Source: an uncultured Bacteroidota bacterium
Lineage (GTDB): Bacteria; Bacteroidota; Bacteroidia; Flavobacteriales; Flavobacteriaceae
Assembly: GCA_902561795.1 (NCBI GenBank)
Contig: CACERG010000008.1
Location: 1-64,000 of the forward strand
Length of the DNA: 64,000 nucleotides
Direction: 5' to 3'
The notes under the pieces were generated by a model, which saw only the letters and a program-made list of their open reading frames with translations, made no database searches and had not been told where the DNA came from. The translations under genes and the position numbers were made by a program. Shown here in pieces: positions 9,563-19,699 of this stretch. The first letter of the stretch is position 1. The number at the start of each line of letters is the position of its first letter.

Positions 9563-11917
9563 TTAAAATTTAATTTCAGTTGGAACATCAGCTTTTAGAT
9601 TTACGATTTTCTGTTTTCCATTATAGATTACTTTTTTTTGTGTATCGTATTTCGGCACCAATTCTAGTTTTTTTAGACTATTATTTTCCCATTCAATACT
9701 CACTGATATGTTACCTCTTGCTTTTAAACCCTTCACAGTTCCTTTTTCCCAACTATTTGGAAGTGCAGGTAAAACTCTAATTATGTCTGATTCGTGTGAT
9801 TGTATTAGTAATTCTACAACACCAGCTGTGTAGCCAAAATTACCATCTATCTGAAATGGTGGGTGGGCATCAAAAAGATTAGGATAGATAGATTTTTTTA
9901 AAAGAAGCTCTATATGTTCTTGAGTCATATTATTATCCATTAAACGTGCTGTACAATTAATTAACCATGCCCGACTCCAACCGGTACCGGCACCTCCGTT
10001 TTCTAGTCTGTATTCCAGAGTTTTTCGAACTGCTTTGAACAGAGCTGGCGTTTGCGAAAATGTCACTTGATCTCCAGGATGAAAACCATAAAGATGAGAC
10101 ATATGTCTGTGACCTGGTTCAAATTCTTTGTATTCTCTATCCCATTCTAAAATTCTACCATCTGTTCCTAACTGAAAACCTGGTCTTAACTGCTTAATCT
10201 GCTTAGTTATTGTTAATGCTAATTGATCATTAGTGTCCAAAATTTTACTTGCAGCTAGATAATTTGTGAAAACCTCTTTTATGACCTGCTGATCCATAGC
10301 ACTCCCAAGGCAACTTGCTACAGCAACCCCTTTTTTATTAATATATCTGTTCTCAGGTGAAGTAGACGGAGCTGAAATTAATTTTCCATCTCTTTTGTCT
10401 TCAATTAACCAATCGCTATAAAAAAGTGCAACTGACCTTATAACAGGGAAAGCTCGGTCTTTTAAAAAATTAAAATCTTTTGTAAACAAATAGTGTTGCC
10501 AATAGTGTTGAGCCATCCAGCCTCCAGCACCAAAGGAAACTCCCCAATAGGCAGTTGGAGCTCTGAGCCACGTAGGGCCCCATATATCAGTTGCATGAGG
10601 TAAAAATGATCCTCTTGTACCAAAATTTTTTCGTGCTGTTTTTTTACCATTTTGAATAAGACGGTCTACAAAATCAAATAAAGGCATATTTAATTCATCT
10701 AGTTGAGTTAGGTTTGCTAACCAATAGTTCATTTGAAGATTAATATTTAAATGATAATCTGCATTCCACGGTGCATTAATGTGCTGGTTCCATAAACCTT
10801 GAAGATTTGCAGGCAGAGTGCCTTCTCTAGAAGAAGATATAAGCAAATACCTACCAAAGTGAAATAATGTTTCCTGAAGCTCTAAATCCAAGCGTCCTTT
10901 TTTAACTGCCTCTAATCGTTTGTCCGTTGGTAGTTTTTGCAAACTGTTATCTGTAGTTATATCAAAAACCACTCTATTAAAAAATGACTGGTGATCTTTA
11001 ACATGTCTTTGTTCCAGTTCATTAAAACTATAATCCTCTAAATTTTTTAATTGTTTGATATTTTGAATTTGATAGCTATTGTAATAATATGATGTATTCG
11101 AGACCATGAATAGCTTAAGTTCTTTTACTCCATTAAAAGAAATAGAATCTCCTATGGCCTTAAGTGTTCCTCCAAAATTTTCTGCTTTTAATTTAGTCTC
11201 AAATTGAATGCCTTTAGTGATAGGGGCAGGTTTTGAGTCAAATCTCCCTTTGCGCTGGGTTATCTCGCCATTCATGATTAACAAACCATCTTTTACAACC
11301 GACCTTGCTGTTGGAAATCCTTCATCATTTCTTCTTCCAAGCTTAATCGAACCATTTAAACCTTTTGGGTGATCGCTTTTGATTAAATATACAATGGCTT
11401 GATCTTTTGCTGAAATAAAAACTTTTTGTGAAACTGAATACCCATCAGTTTTATATTGAACCTTAGCAATAGCTTTATTTAAATTTAAAGAACGCTTGTA
11501 CTCAGTAATTTTATTATGATCGAAATTAATCAGTAAATCACCAAGAGTTTGATGAGACCTAACTATTGTTTTATTTGAGAATTTTTTTACTAAAATTGAG
11601 TCAACTTTTTGATTTTCGTAATTAAAAAGCATTTCTCTAATTTTCCTTAAGTCATCGGATGTTCCTTTAGGGTGCTGCCATCCCATATCTTTGGGCCATA
11701 ACGAGTCGTCATTTAATTGGATTTTTTCATTTTTGGGATTACCATAAACCATAGCACCTAATCTTCCATTTCCAATTGGTAAGGCTTCCTCCCACAAGTC
11801 AGCAGCTTTCTTAAACCATATGATTTGTTCTTTATTATAAAGATTATCAGCTTTATTAATACATCCCAAGCAAAATATTAAAACTCCTAGAATAAAGCTG
11901 TAAAATAATTTTTTCAT
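9563..11917 (-). CDS. Glycoside hydrolase family 95-like alpha-L-fucosidase lipoprotein
   Basis: WEEALPIGNGRLGAMVYGNP, LQLNDDSLWP-like motif, PANLQGLWNQHINAPWNADYHLNINLQMNYW, FQIDGNFGYTAGVVELL. Confidence 0.92.
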   Translation of the reverse strand: MKKLFYSFILGVLIFCLGCINKADNLYNKEQIIWFKKAADLWEEALPIGNGRLGAMVYGNPKNEKIQLNDDSLWPKDMGWQHPKGTSDDLRKIREMLFNYENQKVDSILVKKFSNKTIVRSHQTLGDLLINFDHNKITEYKRSLNLNKAIAKVQYKTDGYSVSQKVFISAKDQAIVYLIKSDHPKGLNGSIKLGRRNDEGFPTARSVVKDGLLIMNGEITQRKGRFDSKPAPITKGIQFETKLKAENFGGTLKAIGDSISFNGVKELKLFMVSNTSYYYNSYQIQNIKQLKNLEDYSFNELEQRHVKDHQSFFNRVVFDITTDNSLQKLPTDKRLEAVKKGRLDLELQETLFHFGRYLLISSSREGTLPANLQGLWNQHINAPWNADYHLNINLQMNYWLANLTQLDELNMPLFDFVDRLIQNGKKTARKNFGTRGSFLPHATDIWGPTWLRAPTAYWGVSFGAGGWMAQHYWQHYLFTKDFNFLKDRAFPVIRSVALFYSDWLIEDKRDGKLISAPSTSPENRYINKKGVAVASCLGSAMDQQVIKEVFTNYLAASKILDTNDQLALTITKQIKQLRPGFQLGTDGRILEWDREYKEFEPGHRHMSHLYGFHPGDQVTFSQTPALFKAVRKTLEYRLENGGAGTGWSRAWLINCTARLMDNNMTQEHIELLLKKSIYPNLFDAHPPFQIDGNFGYTAGVVELLIQSHESDIIRVLPALPNSWEKGTVKGLKARGNISVSIEWENNSLKKLELVPKYDTQKKVIYNGKQKIVNLKADVPTEIKF

Positions 11918-12013
11918 AAGAGATTCATTACATTATTCTTAAAGTTATATTAAATAATTAGAATTTATATGTAGTCAAATTTTTAATTATTAAATGTATT
12001 TTAATGGTATTAA

Positions 12014-12913
12014 ATGGAAAAGATGGAATCAAAAAAAATTATTTGTTTTGGTGAGGTATTATGGGATCATTTTCCAGACGGGAAAAAACTAGGAGGGGCT
12101 CCATTTAATGTTACAAATTCTCTAAAAAATTTTGGAGCTGATGTCGATTTTATAAGTAGAGTAGGAGATGATAATTTAGGCAACGAAATACTCAAACAAA
12201 TGCAAAACAATCAAATCAGTACAAATTACATTCAAATTGATCCCAACCACCAAACCGGAAAAGTTGAGGTATCTTTAGATAGCAGTGGTTCCGCAAAATA
12301 TGATATAATTAGTAATGTTGCATGGGACTTTATTGAGCCCAAAGAGGAAATTTTTCAACTAATTAAAGACTCCTGTGCACTTGTTTACGGAAGTTTGGCA
12401 GCTAGAGCTAATTCATATAAAACGTTAGACCTTCTGTTAGATTTAGCAAAGTTTCGAGTTTTTGATTTGAACCTAAGACCTCCATTTTACGATCTAATTC
12501 TAATAGAAGACTTAATGAAGCGCTCGGATATGCTCAAATTTAATGATCATGAGCTTTTATTGATAGCTGATTCAATGAATTCAAGCTTCAGTTCAATTAA
12601 AGATCATGTCAAATTTATTTCAGAAAAGACTAACACAGACATTATTTGCATTACAATGGGAAGTAAAGGGGCTAGTTTATATCATACCGGAGAGTGGTTT
12701 AATAGCCACGGGTTTAAAGTAGATGTTATTGATACAGTTGGTGCAGGAGATTCTTTTTTAGCAACACTTTTATTTAATTTAATTAATAAAAAAAATATCA
12801 ATGAAGCATTAGAAAAAGCTTGTGCGATGGGAGCACTTGTTTCATCTCATGCAGGTGCAATTACAAAAATTTCAGAAGACGATTTATATGTATTTATGCA
12901 TAAAGCTTTATAG
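12014..12913 (+). CDS. PfkB family carbohydrate kinase (fructokinase-like)
   Basis: CFGEVLWDHFPDGKKLGGAPFNVTNSL...DTVGAGDSFLATLL. Confidence 0.9.
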   Translation: MEKMESKKIICFGEVLWDHFPDGKKLGGAPFNVTNSLKNFGADVDFISRVGDDNLGNEILKQMQNNQISTNYIQIDPNHQTGKVEVSLDSSGSAKYDIISNVAWDFIEPKEEIFQLIKDSCALVYGSLAARANSYKTLDLLLDLAKFRVFDLNLRPPFYDLILIEDLMKRSDMLKFNDHELLLIADSMNSSFSSIKDHVKFISEKTNTDIICITMGSKGASLYHTGEWFNSHGFKVDVIDTVGAGDSFLATLLFNLINKKNINEALEKACAMGALVSSHAGAITKISEDDLYVFMHKAL

Positions 12914-12940
12914 ATTTAATTTTATTAATATTATTTTATT

Positions 12941-13651
12941 ATGAATAGAGTATTTATAGTTTTTTTAGTTTGCTTTTCATTTTCACAGATAAATTCACAA
13001 AACTTTGATGGAAAAGAATTGTTAGAAAAAGCAATTTCTTATCACGATCCTAATTCAAATTGGGACTTTTTTAATGCTGACTTTACTGTTAATATGGAAT
13101 CACCGAATCGCCCAAAAAGAAAAAGTAAAATAAAGATAAATTTACCATCCGCACTTTTTAGACTTGAAGTTCATCAAAATAAAAACATTCTAATTTCAAA
13201 ACTTGAAGATGGGAAGTGTTATTTAGAATTCAATGGTAAATCGGATTTAACTAATGAAATAAGGGAGAAGTATAATTTAGATTGTAAACGAGCAATTTAT
13301 TTTCGGGACTATTATACCTACCTTTATGGCTTACCCATGAAACTTAAGGATCCAGGTGCAATAGTTGACCCATTTGTTGGAGAAAAGAAAATTGGTGAAA
13401 AGGAGTTTTGGGTTTTGAAAGTTACGTATGATGAATCAGTTGGAACAGACACTTGGTATTTTTTATTTGACAAAAAAACTTTTGCATTGAAGAGATATCA
13501 ATTTTTTCATAACGAATTAAAAAATGACGGTGAATACATAATATTAGAAGATGAATTAGTTGTAGGAGGAATAAAAATGCCAAAAAACAGGAGTTGGTTT
13601 TTAAATTCAAATAATAAGTTTTTAGGTATCGACAGGTTGAGTATTAATTAA
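12941..13651 (+). CDS. DUF6503-like secreted protein
   Basis: Signal peptide; NFDGKELLEKAISYHDPNSNWDFFNADFTV...VDPFVGEKKIGEKEFWVLKVTY. Confidence 0.65.
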   Translation: MNRVFIVFLVCFSFSQINSQNFDGKELLEKAISYHDPNSNWDFFNADFTVNMESPNRPKRKSKIKINLPSALFRLEVHQNKNILISKLEDGKCYLEFNGKSDLTNEIREKYNLDCKRAIYFRDYYTYLYGLPMKLKDPGAIVDPFVGEKKIGEKEFWVLKVTYDESVGTDTWYFLFDKKTFALKRYQFFHNELKNDGEYIILEDELVVGGIKMPKNRSWFLNSNNKFLGIDRLSIN

Positions 13652-13749
13652 ATGAATAATGAAAAACGAAGAATAGAATAAAAGTCAAACATTTTTTTCA
13701 TGCTTATTTTATGGGTATAAACCCATTAATTTCTTAAGACTTGTTAAGT

Positions 13750-14763
13750 TTATTTAGTTTTCTGAATTCCATATTTTTCTTTGTAAAAATTATAAATTGG
13801 GATGAAAGGACCGTATTTGTGTTGTTTTTGACTAAAATTATCCTTCCAAGGACCATAAGGTGTTGACATTGGTTTTAATTTCTTATCTGGATAATCATTT
13901 TTCTTATTTATTTTTTGAGGTCTTGGAAAACTATTAATATAGCCTGCAACGTGAAAAGCTTCTTCATCACTAAGTTTTGGACTTTCCCAAGTTGCTTGGA
14001 GGTATGGCATATTATTTTTTATAAAAGCTGCAGCAGTAAGAACTCGATTCATTCCTGCCCCATCATTGTATGAATCAGGTCCCCATAATGGTGGATATTG
14101 ATACCCTTTTTTTACATTTTGATACATTATACCTTGTCCGTTTTCCCCATGACAGACCAAACATTCATTAATATATATTGATTTTCCTTTTTTTAAATTT
14201 ACTGCTAAAGAGGGAAGTTCGATTTTAGGATATCCTTTAAAATCTTTAGAATTAAGTTTTGGTAAACCATAGTCTAACCATTTCATATAAGCTAAAATAT
14301 ATCTCATTTGATCAGATTCTTTTGGAAGGGCTATACCATTCATACTTCTTTCCATACAACCATTTATTCTTTCAACAAGAGTACCAGACTTGTTCTCTCT
14401 TCCGCTGAATTGAGGAAATCTTTTAAATATACCAATCCATGAAGCAGCCCCTGACAAAGTACCTCCATTTAGGTGACAGCTTGTGCATGACAGATTATTA
14501 CCAGCATATTTAAAGTTGCTACTAAGCGGACCAATAAAGTGGGATGTTGAATCTAGAATAAGAAACCCTTTTTTTACCTCACTACTTGCAGTCGGATTAT
14601 TTAGCACAGCAGTTTTTGGATCCCATTCAACAATATCTTCTTTAGAATGTGGATTCCAAATTTCATCAAAATAAACAGATCCAATAAAAATAGATATTAT
14701 TAGTAAGAATAATACCCCTATAAGAACCAAAAGATTTTTTACAAGACTTTGGATTATTTCCAT
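13750..14763 (-). CDS. Dihaem cytochrome c, TsdA (thiosulfate dehydrogenase)-like, N-terminally anchored
   Basis: Two CxxCH motifs (CTSCH, CLVCH), INGCMERSMNG motif, N-terminal TM helix. Confidence 0.8.
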   Translation of the reverse strand: MEIIQSLVKNLLVLIGVLFLLIISIFIGSVYFDEIWNPHSKEDIVEWDPKTAVLNNPTASSEVKKGFLILDSTSHFIGPLSSNFKYAGNNLSCTSCHLNGGTLSGAASWIGIFKRFPQFSGRENKSGTLVERINGCMERSMNGIALPKESDQMRYILAYMKWLDYGLPKLNSKDFKGYPKIELPSLAVNLKKGKSIYINECLVCHGENGQGIMYQNVKKGYQYPPLWGPDSYNDGAGMNRVLTAAAFIKNNMPYLQATWESPKLSDEEAFHVAGYINSFPRPQKINKKNDYPDKKLKPMSTPYGPWKDNFSQKQHKYGPFIPIYNFYKEKYGIQKTK

Positions 14764-14856
14764 TTATTTAAAGTAACTAAATTTTAGTAGTTTTAATTAG
14801 AATAAAAAATTATAAACATCAATTTATTTAATTAATTCAAAACTCAATTATATGAT

Positions 14857-16662
14857 ATGAAGAAAATCTTACTCATATTATTTGTTATTTTTTCGATAAA
14901 AATTAATTGTCAAAATATTGTAAATGAAAGAGCCCAATGGTTCGTAAATGACCGTTTTGGTATGTTTATTCATTGGGGACTTTATAGTGGGGCAGAAGGA
15001 AACTGGAAAGGTGAAAAGGTAAGATATGACAATGACTATGCTGAATGGATTCAATACAGAAATCAAATTGACAAAAGTGAATATATAAAACTTTCAAAAA
15101 GATTTGATTGGAATAAAATAGATCCTGAGGAATGGGTTCTTTTAGCTAAAAAGGCAGGAATGAAATATATCACCATCACAGCTAAACACCATGATGGCTT
15201 TGCAATTTGGAATAGTAAAGCAAGTGATTTTAATATTTATAATTATAGTAATCCAAAACGAGATATTATAAAAGACTTATCTGAAGCCTGTAAAAAACAT
15301 AACATGAAACTTGGTTTTTATTACTCACATTGGACTGATTGGGAACACCCTTATGCTTGGGATAATTCAAAAGAAATTTATTGGCTTGATAAAGATAAGT
15401 TCGATATTTATTGGCAAGAAAAAGTAATACCTCAGATGAGAGAACTTTTGACAAATTATGGAGAAATTAGCATGATTTGGTTTGATATGTGGCTCCACCA
15501 CGATCAAACTATTGTTTCAAAAGATCAATTACTTCAACTAAAAAATTTAATCAGAGAAATACAACCTAATTGTCTGATTAATTCACGTTTGGGTTTATCT
15601 GTCGAGGAAGATGACGACGTAGATTTTAGAACACTTGGTGATAATCAGTTGGGTGAATATAAATTCAATTATCCATGGCAAACCCCTGCTACAGTTGCAC
15701 ATTCATGGGGTTACAGTAAAAATGAAAATGAATGGAAATCAACTACATCAATTTTAAGATCATTAATTGGGAATGTTAGCCTGAATGGTAACCTAATGCT
15801 AAATATCGGCCCAACATCAGATGGATCAGTTCCTTACGAGATCAGAAAAAGATTTAGTGAAATAGGGGAATGGTTGAAATTTTATGGTAAATCTGTGTAT
15901 GGCGCTGAAGCTTTTGACTTACGAAGTAATTTGCATGACTGGGGACTAATTACCTATAAACATAATATGCAGGGCTTGCATAATGTCTTTTTAAATATTT
16001 TTGATATAAAACCTGGAAAAATTCTTAACGTTACGGGTATTACACAAAAACCACTGAATGCTTTCCTTATCTCAAAAAAATCAAAGATTAAATTGAAATT
16101 TGACTTCAACAAAGTTTTTTTAAAAATTAAACTTCCAACTGATTTGCCTGATCCTTATGTTAATTTAATCGAGTTAGAGTATGCTAAAAGACCAACTGTT
16201 GATAAGGACTTAGTTGCAAAAGCAAAATATAATGGTTACTCATTAAAGCTGTCAAATTCAGAATCACATGAAGGAAATTATATTTCAAACAAATCAAAAA
16301 GAGAGGGATCCATTCCGGCTAATATACAAGTGAATGATTCACTGAAAATTTCATGGAAAATTTTTGTTGATAGACCATCAAAATTTAATATCGATACCTC
16401 CTATAATTTTCAAAAGAAAATTACCGATGGTTATATGACAGTAAACATAAATGAAAAGTCTTACCAACACCCATTTAATTATACAGGCAAAACAGTTGGA
16501 GAGCCAATTGAAGACTATATAATTGACAAATTTAAATCCTCTACAATAGGAACAATTAACTTTGACGATGTGGGGTTTTATAATATAGAATTAAAAATTA
16601 ATACCTCTTCTCAAAATCCTTTACAATGGCAGTGGCTATGGCTTGAAGAAATTACTGATTAA
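14857..16662 (+). CDS. Glycoside hydrolase family 29 alpha-L-fucosidase
   Basis: WFVNDRFGMFIHWGLYSGAEGNWKGEKV...ITAKHHDGFAIWNSKASDFNIYN...MIWFDMW. Confidence 0.93.
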   Translation: MKKILLILFVIFSIKINCQNIVNERAQWFVNDRFGMFIHWGLYSGAEGNWKGEKVRYDNDYAEWIQYRNQIDKSEYIKLSKRFDWNKIDPEEWVLLAKKAGMKYITITAKHHDGFAIWNSKASDFNIYNYSNPKRDIIKDLSEACKKHNMKLGFYYSHWTDWEHPYAWDNSKEIYWLDKDKFDIYWQEKVIPQMRELLTNYGEISMIWFDMWLHHDQTIVSKDQLLQLKNLIREIQPNCLINSRLGLSVEEDDDVDFRTLGDNQLGEYKFNYPWQTPATVAHSWGYSKNENEWKSTTSILRSLIGNVSLNGNLMLNIGPTSDGSVPYEIRKRFSEIGEWLKFYGKSVYGAEAFDLRSNLHDWGLITYKHNMQGLHNVFLNIFDIKPGKILNVTGITQKPLNAFLISKKSKIKLKFDFNKVFLKIKLPTDLPDPYVNLIELEYAKRPTVDKDLVAKAKYNGYSLKLSNSESHEGNYISNKSKREGSIPANIQVNDSLKISWKIFVDRPSKFNIDTSYNFQKKITDGYMTVNINEKSYQHPFNYTGKTVGEPIEDYIIDKFKSSTIGTINFDDVGFYNIELKINTSSQNPLQWQWLWLEEITD

Positions 16663-16757
16663 TTTTATTCTAATAAAGATTTGAATAAGATCTCCAAATT
16701 CTAATTTATTATTTTTAAGAGGTATAATTATGCTTAGGTACGTATTTCAGATCTCCC

Positions 16758-18299
16758 CTAATGGAAAATAATGTGAAGTATAAATAAACTTACAGCCAAA
16801 ATCCAACCCCATCTCTTAGTTTTTGAATTAGCAGGTTGAAAGAGTGAAAATAAAGAATTTAGAACACCTTTACTTCCTATAAGTACAATTATCAGACTAG
16901 AAAAAATAACCAAAAACGCCCGTACGAAATAATTTATACAAGGAAATAAAACTTGTAAGCTCAAGTTAAGTGGAAGAGTCAAAAGAAATGCAGCAAGTAC
17001 AAATTTTAAATTTGGACGTATTAATAAAACAGAGCTACAAATCAACACCACAATTCCACAATTAATATAATATCTCAAATTATTTAAAGTGTGTGTAAAT
17101 GCTGAATTTGGATTGTCAAATTTTAGGTAAAGCAATATGAGCCCCGTCAATAATGCGGTTGTGAGACTAAATAAAATGGCTTTTCGACCCGCAGAAATTT
17201 TTTCTTGATCGTTGGCTTTAGGCCGAAGGTATAGCGCATAAATATCAGTAGACCATAAAGTAGCAATTGAGTTAAATGTAGAATCTACAGTGCTCATCAG
17301 TGAAGCAAATAAACCGCAAAGAATGATGCCTTTGACACCAATGGGTAAATAGGTTTTTACAAGATATGGGAAAGCAAGGTCTGGTTCCATTAGACCATCT
17401 CCCAAAATACCGTAAAGGGCAATGCCTGGGACAATTATGATTACGGCCATGAAGTATTTAATTACGCCACCCACCATAAGACCTGTTTGTGCGTGAGCGA
17501 CACTTTTTGCAGCTAATGCTCGTTGCATTACTGTTTGATTGGCACACCAATAATTAATATTCAAAAAAAACAAACCAAAAAGATGTGTCCATGGCAAGGT
17601 TGGATGATTTGAAGGTAGGTGCAAATGCATTTTAGCAGGGGTAATTGTGTATAATTTATCCCAGCCTCCTAAATAGCTAATGGCAGTCAAACAAACAAAA
17701 ATACCTCCAATAAGAAGCACACTAAACTGAACAATATCGGTTTTAACTACTGCACTTAGCCCTCCTAAATAAGTGTAAAGAGCAGAGAAAATACCCAAGA
17801 AAACAATCAACAACCCAATACGGATTATTCGGTTGCTATGTAAAAAAGTAAGCTGTTCCCCAAAAACTATATCTGCAGCATAAGCACCCCAAAATAAAGC
17901 TGCTCCCAAAGTTACTGTAGAAAATAGAGTCATGTTGGTAAGCGAATATAACAATGCAATGCGATTACCTAATTTTTTTGCTATGAATTGTGTTATGGTG
18001 GTAATTTTCTCACTTAGAAAAAGGGGTACAAAAACGAAAGTAGCTATCAAAATACCTTGTACCGAGTTAATCTCAAGATTTGCTTGGGCTAATCCATATA
18101 AGTAAGCTGAGCCCATCATTCCTAAAAACTGATACCCTTGAATGTTGGTGGCAACAGTAGAAAGTGCAACAGAATACCATGGCAAATTCCGGGAGCTTAA
18201 AAAGTATTCATCTGCTGTGCTGTCGGAGTGAATTTTTCCTCTTAATGCAATAAATAAGATGACAGCAAAGTAGAAAATTACTATAAAAAAATCGATCAT
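16758..18299 (-). CDS. Sodium:solute symporter (SSS) family transporter
   Basis: Multiple TM helices; EYFLSSRNLPWYSVALSTVATNIQGYQFLGMMGSAY. Confidence 0.92.
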   Translation of the reverse strand: MIDFFIVIFYFAVILFIALRGKIHSDSTADEYFLSSRNLPWYSVALSTVATNIQGYQFLGMMGSAYLYGLAQANLEINSVQGILIATFVFVPLFLSEKITTITQFIAKKLGNRIALLYSLTNMTLFSTVTLGAALFWGAYAADIVFGEQLTFLHSNRIIRIGLLIVFLGIFSALYTYLGGLSAVVKTDIVQFSVLLIGGIFVCLTAISYLGGWDKLYTITPAKMHLHLPSNHPTLPWTHLFGLFFLNINYWCANQTVMQRALAAKSVAHAQTGLMVGGVIKYFMAVIIIVPGIALYGILGDGLMEPDLAFPYLVKTYLPIGVKGIILCGLFASLMSTVDSTFNSIATLWSTDIYALYLRPKANDQEKISAGRKAILFSLTTALLTGLILLYLKFDNPNSAFTHTLNNLRYYINCGIVVLICSSVLLIRPNLKFVLAAFLLTLPLNLSLQVLFPCINYFVRAFLVIFSSLIIVLIGSKGVLNSLFSLFQPANSKTKRWGWILAVSLFILHIIFH

Positions 18300-18303
18300 G
18301 GCT

Positions 18304-19452
18304 TTAATTTCTTGGACCCCTTCCTAGAGGACTTCTGGGGGTATCTTTCGGAATACGTCCAAGAACTTCAGGCAAGGATATAGTCTTCAGACGCGGCAAA
18401 ACGTATTGCCCAAAAAGTTCACATTCACTTTGGTGAGGATACCCAGAAAGAATAAAAGAGTGAATCCCCATTTCAATATAATGCTCTAATTTGGCAACAA
18501 TTTGATCAGGGTTGCCCACCAAAGCGGCACCACAACCTGAGCGAGCCAAACCAATACCTGTCCAAAGGTTGGGTTCAACATAATATTTGTCGTCAGACTG
18601 CTCACGAAGTTGTGATTGACTTGCTACTCCTAAGGAAGCAGCATCTTGTGATCGATTGCGAAGATCATTTCCAAGATCAAGATCAAGCTTTGATAATAGT
18701 CCATCAGCATATGCACGGGCTTCTTTTTCTGTTTCACGGACAATCACATGTACTCGAAGCCCAAACTGAACAGTTCGTTGGTATACAGCTGCTTTTTCTC
18801 TCATATTATCCATTAATTCTTGCAGTTTTTTTTCGGTTTCTGGCCACATTAAGTAAACATCACAATGTTCTGCACATAAGTTAACACCTTCAGCGGAATA
18901 ACCACCAAAATAAAGTAATGGACCGCCATTTTGCTGATATGGCTTTACAGGTGCTGAAGGTAATTGAAATTTATAATAGTCTCCCTGAAAATTGATTTGA
19001 TCTTTGTTCCAGGCTTGCTTTAAGATTTCAATAACCTCTCTTGAACGCGTATACCGTTCATTCGAATTAAATTTTGTTCCAGGTAAATCTGAGGAAATAA
19101 TATTTATTGTTAGTCGCCCTTTAAGCATATGATCAAGTGTGGCAATGTATCTGGCTAACATCGGAGGATGTACTTCTCCGCAACGAATAGCAGCCAATAA
19201 ATTAATCTTTTTAGTCAAAGGAGCCATACTTGCAACAAAGGCCAAAGTGTCTTGTCCGACTTGATAGGAAGATGGACATAATACATTTCGATAGCCTAAT
19301 TGATCAGCTGTTTTGACAATGGATGAAGTATTCTCCCAGCTGCTTTTATATGCAGGGTTTCGGTTACCTAAGAAATCGTCATCTCCATCACACAAGGGAG
19401 CAAACCAAGAAATTTCTGCTCCATCAATTTGAGACTTGCTATTTATATTCAT
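18304..19452 (-). CDS. LLM-class flavin-dependent oxidoreductase (SsuD / alkanesulfonate-monooxygenase-like)
   Basis: ISWFAPLCDGDDDFLG...SSYQVGQDTLAFVASMAPLTKKINLLAAIRCGEVHPPMLARYIATLDHMLKGRLTINIISSD. Confidence 0.88.
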   Translation of the reverse strand: MNINSKSQIDGAEISWFAPLCDGDDDFLGNRNPAYKSSWENTSSIVKTADQLGYRNVLCPSSYQVGQDTLAFVASMAPLTKKINLLAAIRCGEVHPPMLARYIATLDHMLKGRLTINIISSDLPGTKFNSNERYTRSREVIEILKQAWNKDQINFQGDYYKFQLPSAPVKPYQQNGGPLLYFGGYSAEGVNLCAEHCDVYLMWPETEKKLQELMDNMREKAAVYQRTVQFGLRVHVIVRETEKEARAYADGLLSKLDLDLGNDLRNRSQDAASLGVASQSQLREQSDDKYYVEPNLWTGIGLARSGCGAALVGNPDQIVAKLEHYIEMGIHSFILSGYPHQSECELFGQYVLPRLKTISLPEVLGRIPKDTPRSPLGRGPRN

Positions 19453-19699
19453 TTGAACAAGGTTAACAAAAATTGAACTTTTCTCAAAAGCTTAATCTAA
19501 AATACTATTCACTAACCGTCTTGATTAACTTGGATTGAAAATGTAATGAATGTATTAGTAAAAAAAAATACTCTTTTCAATTCAGTTTAACCTTTAATTA
19601 AATGCTTTATTCCATTTTAGAAGAATAAAAAATGTTTTTCTCATTTTATATTTAACCCATTCTCGATATATTAGATGTACTAACAATAAATCAATTAAA

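Noticed and set aside
13696-13735. Possible hairpin in GCTTATTTTATGGGTATAAACCCATTAATTTCTTAAGAC (ATGGGT/ACCCAT)
   Set aside because: Short 6-bp stem with no T tract; not convincing as a terminator.
18612-18884. 90-aa + ORF opposite the SsuD-like gene
   Set aside because: Antisense to conserved coding sequence; DQDQAL-type repetition mirrors the sense strand.
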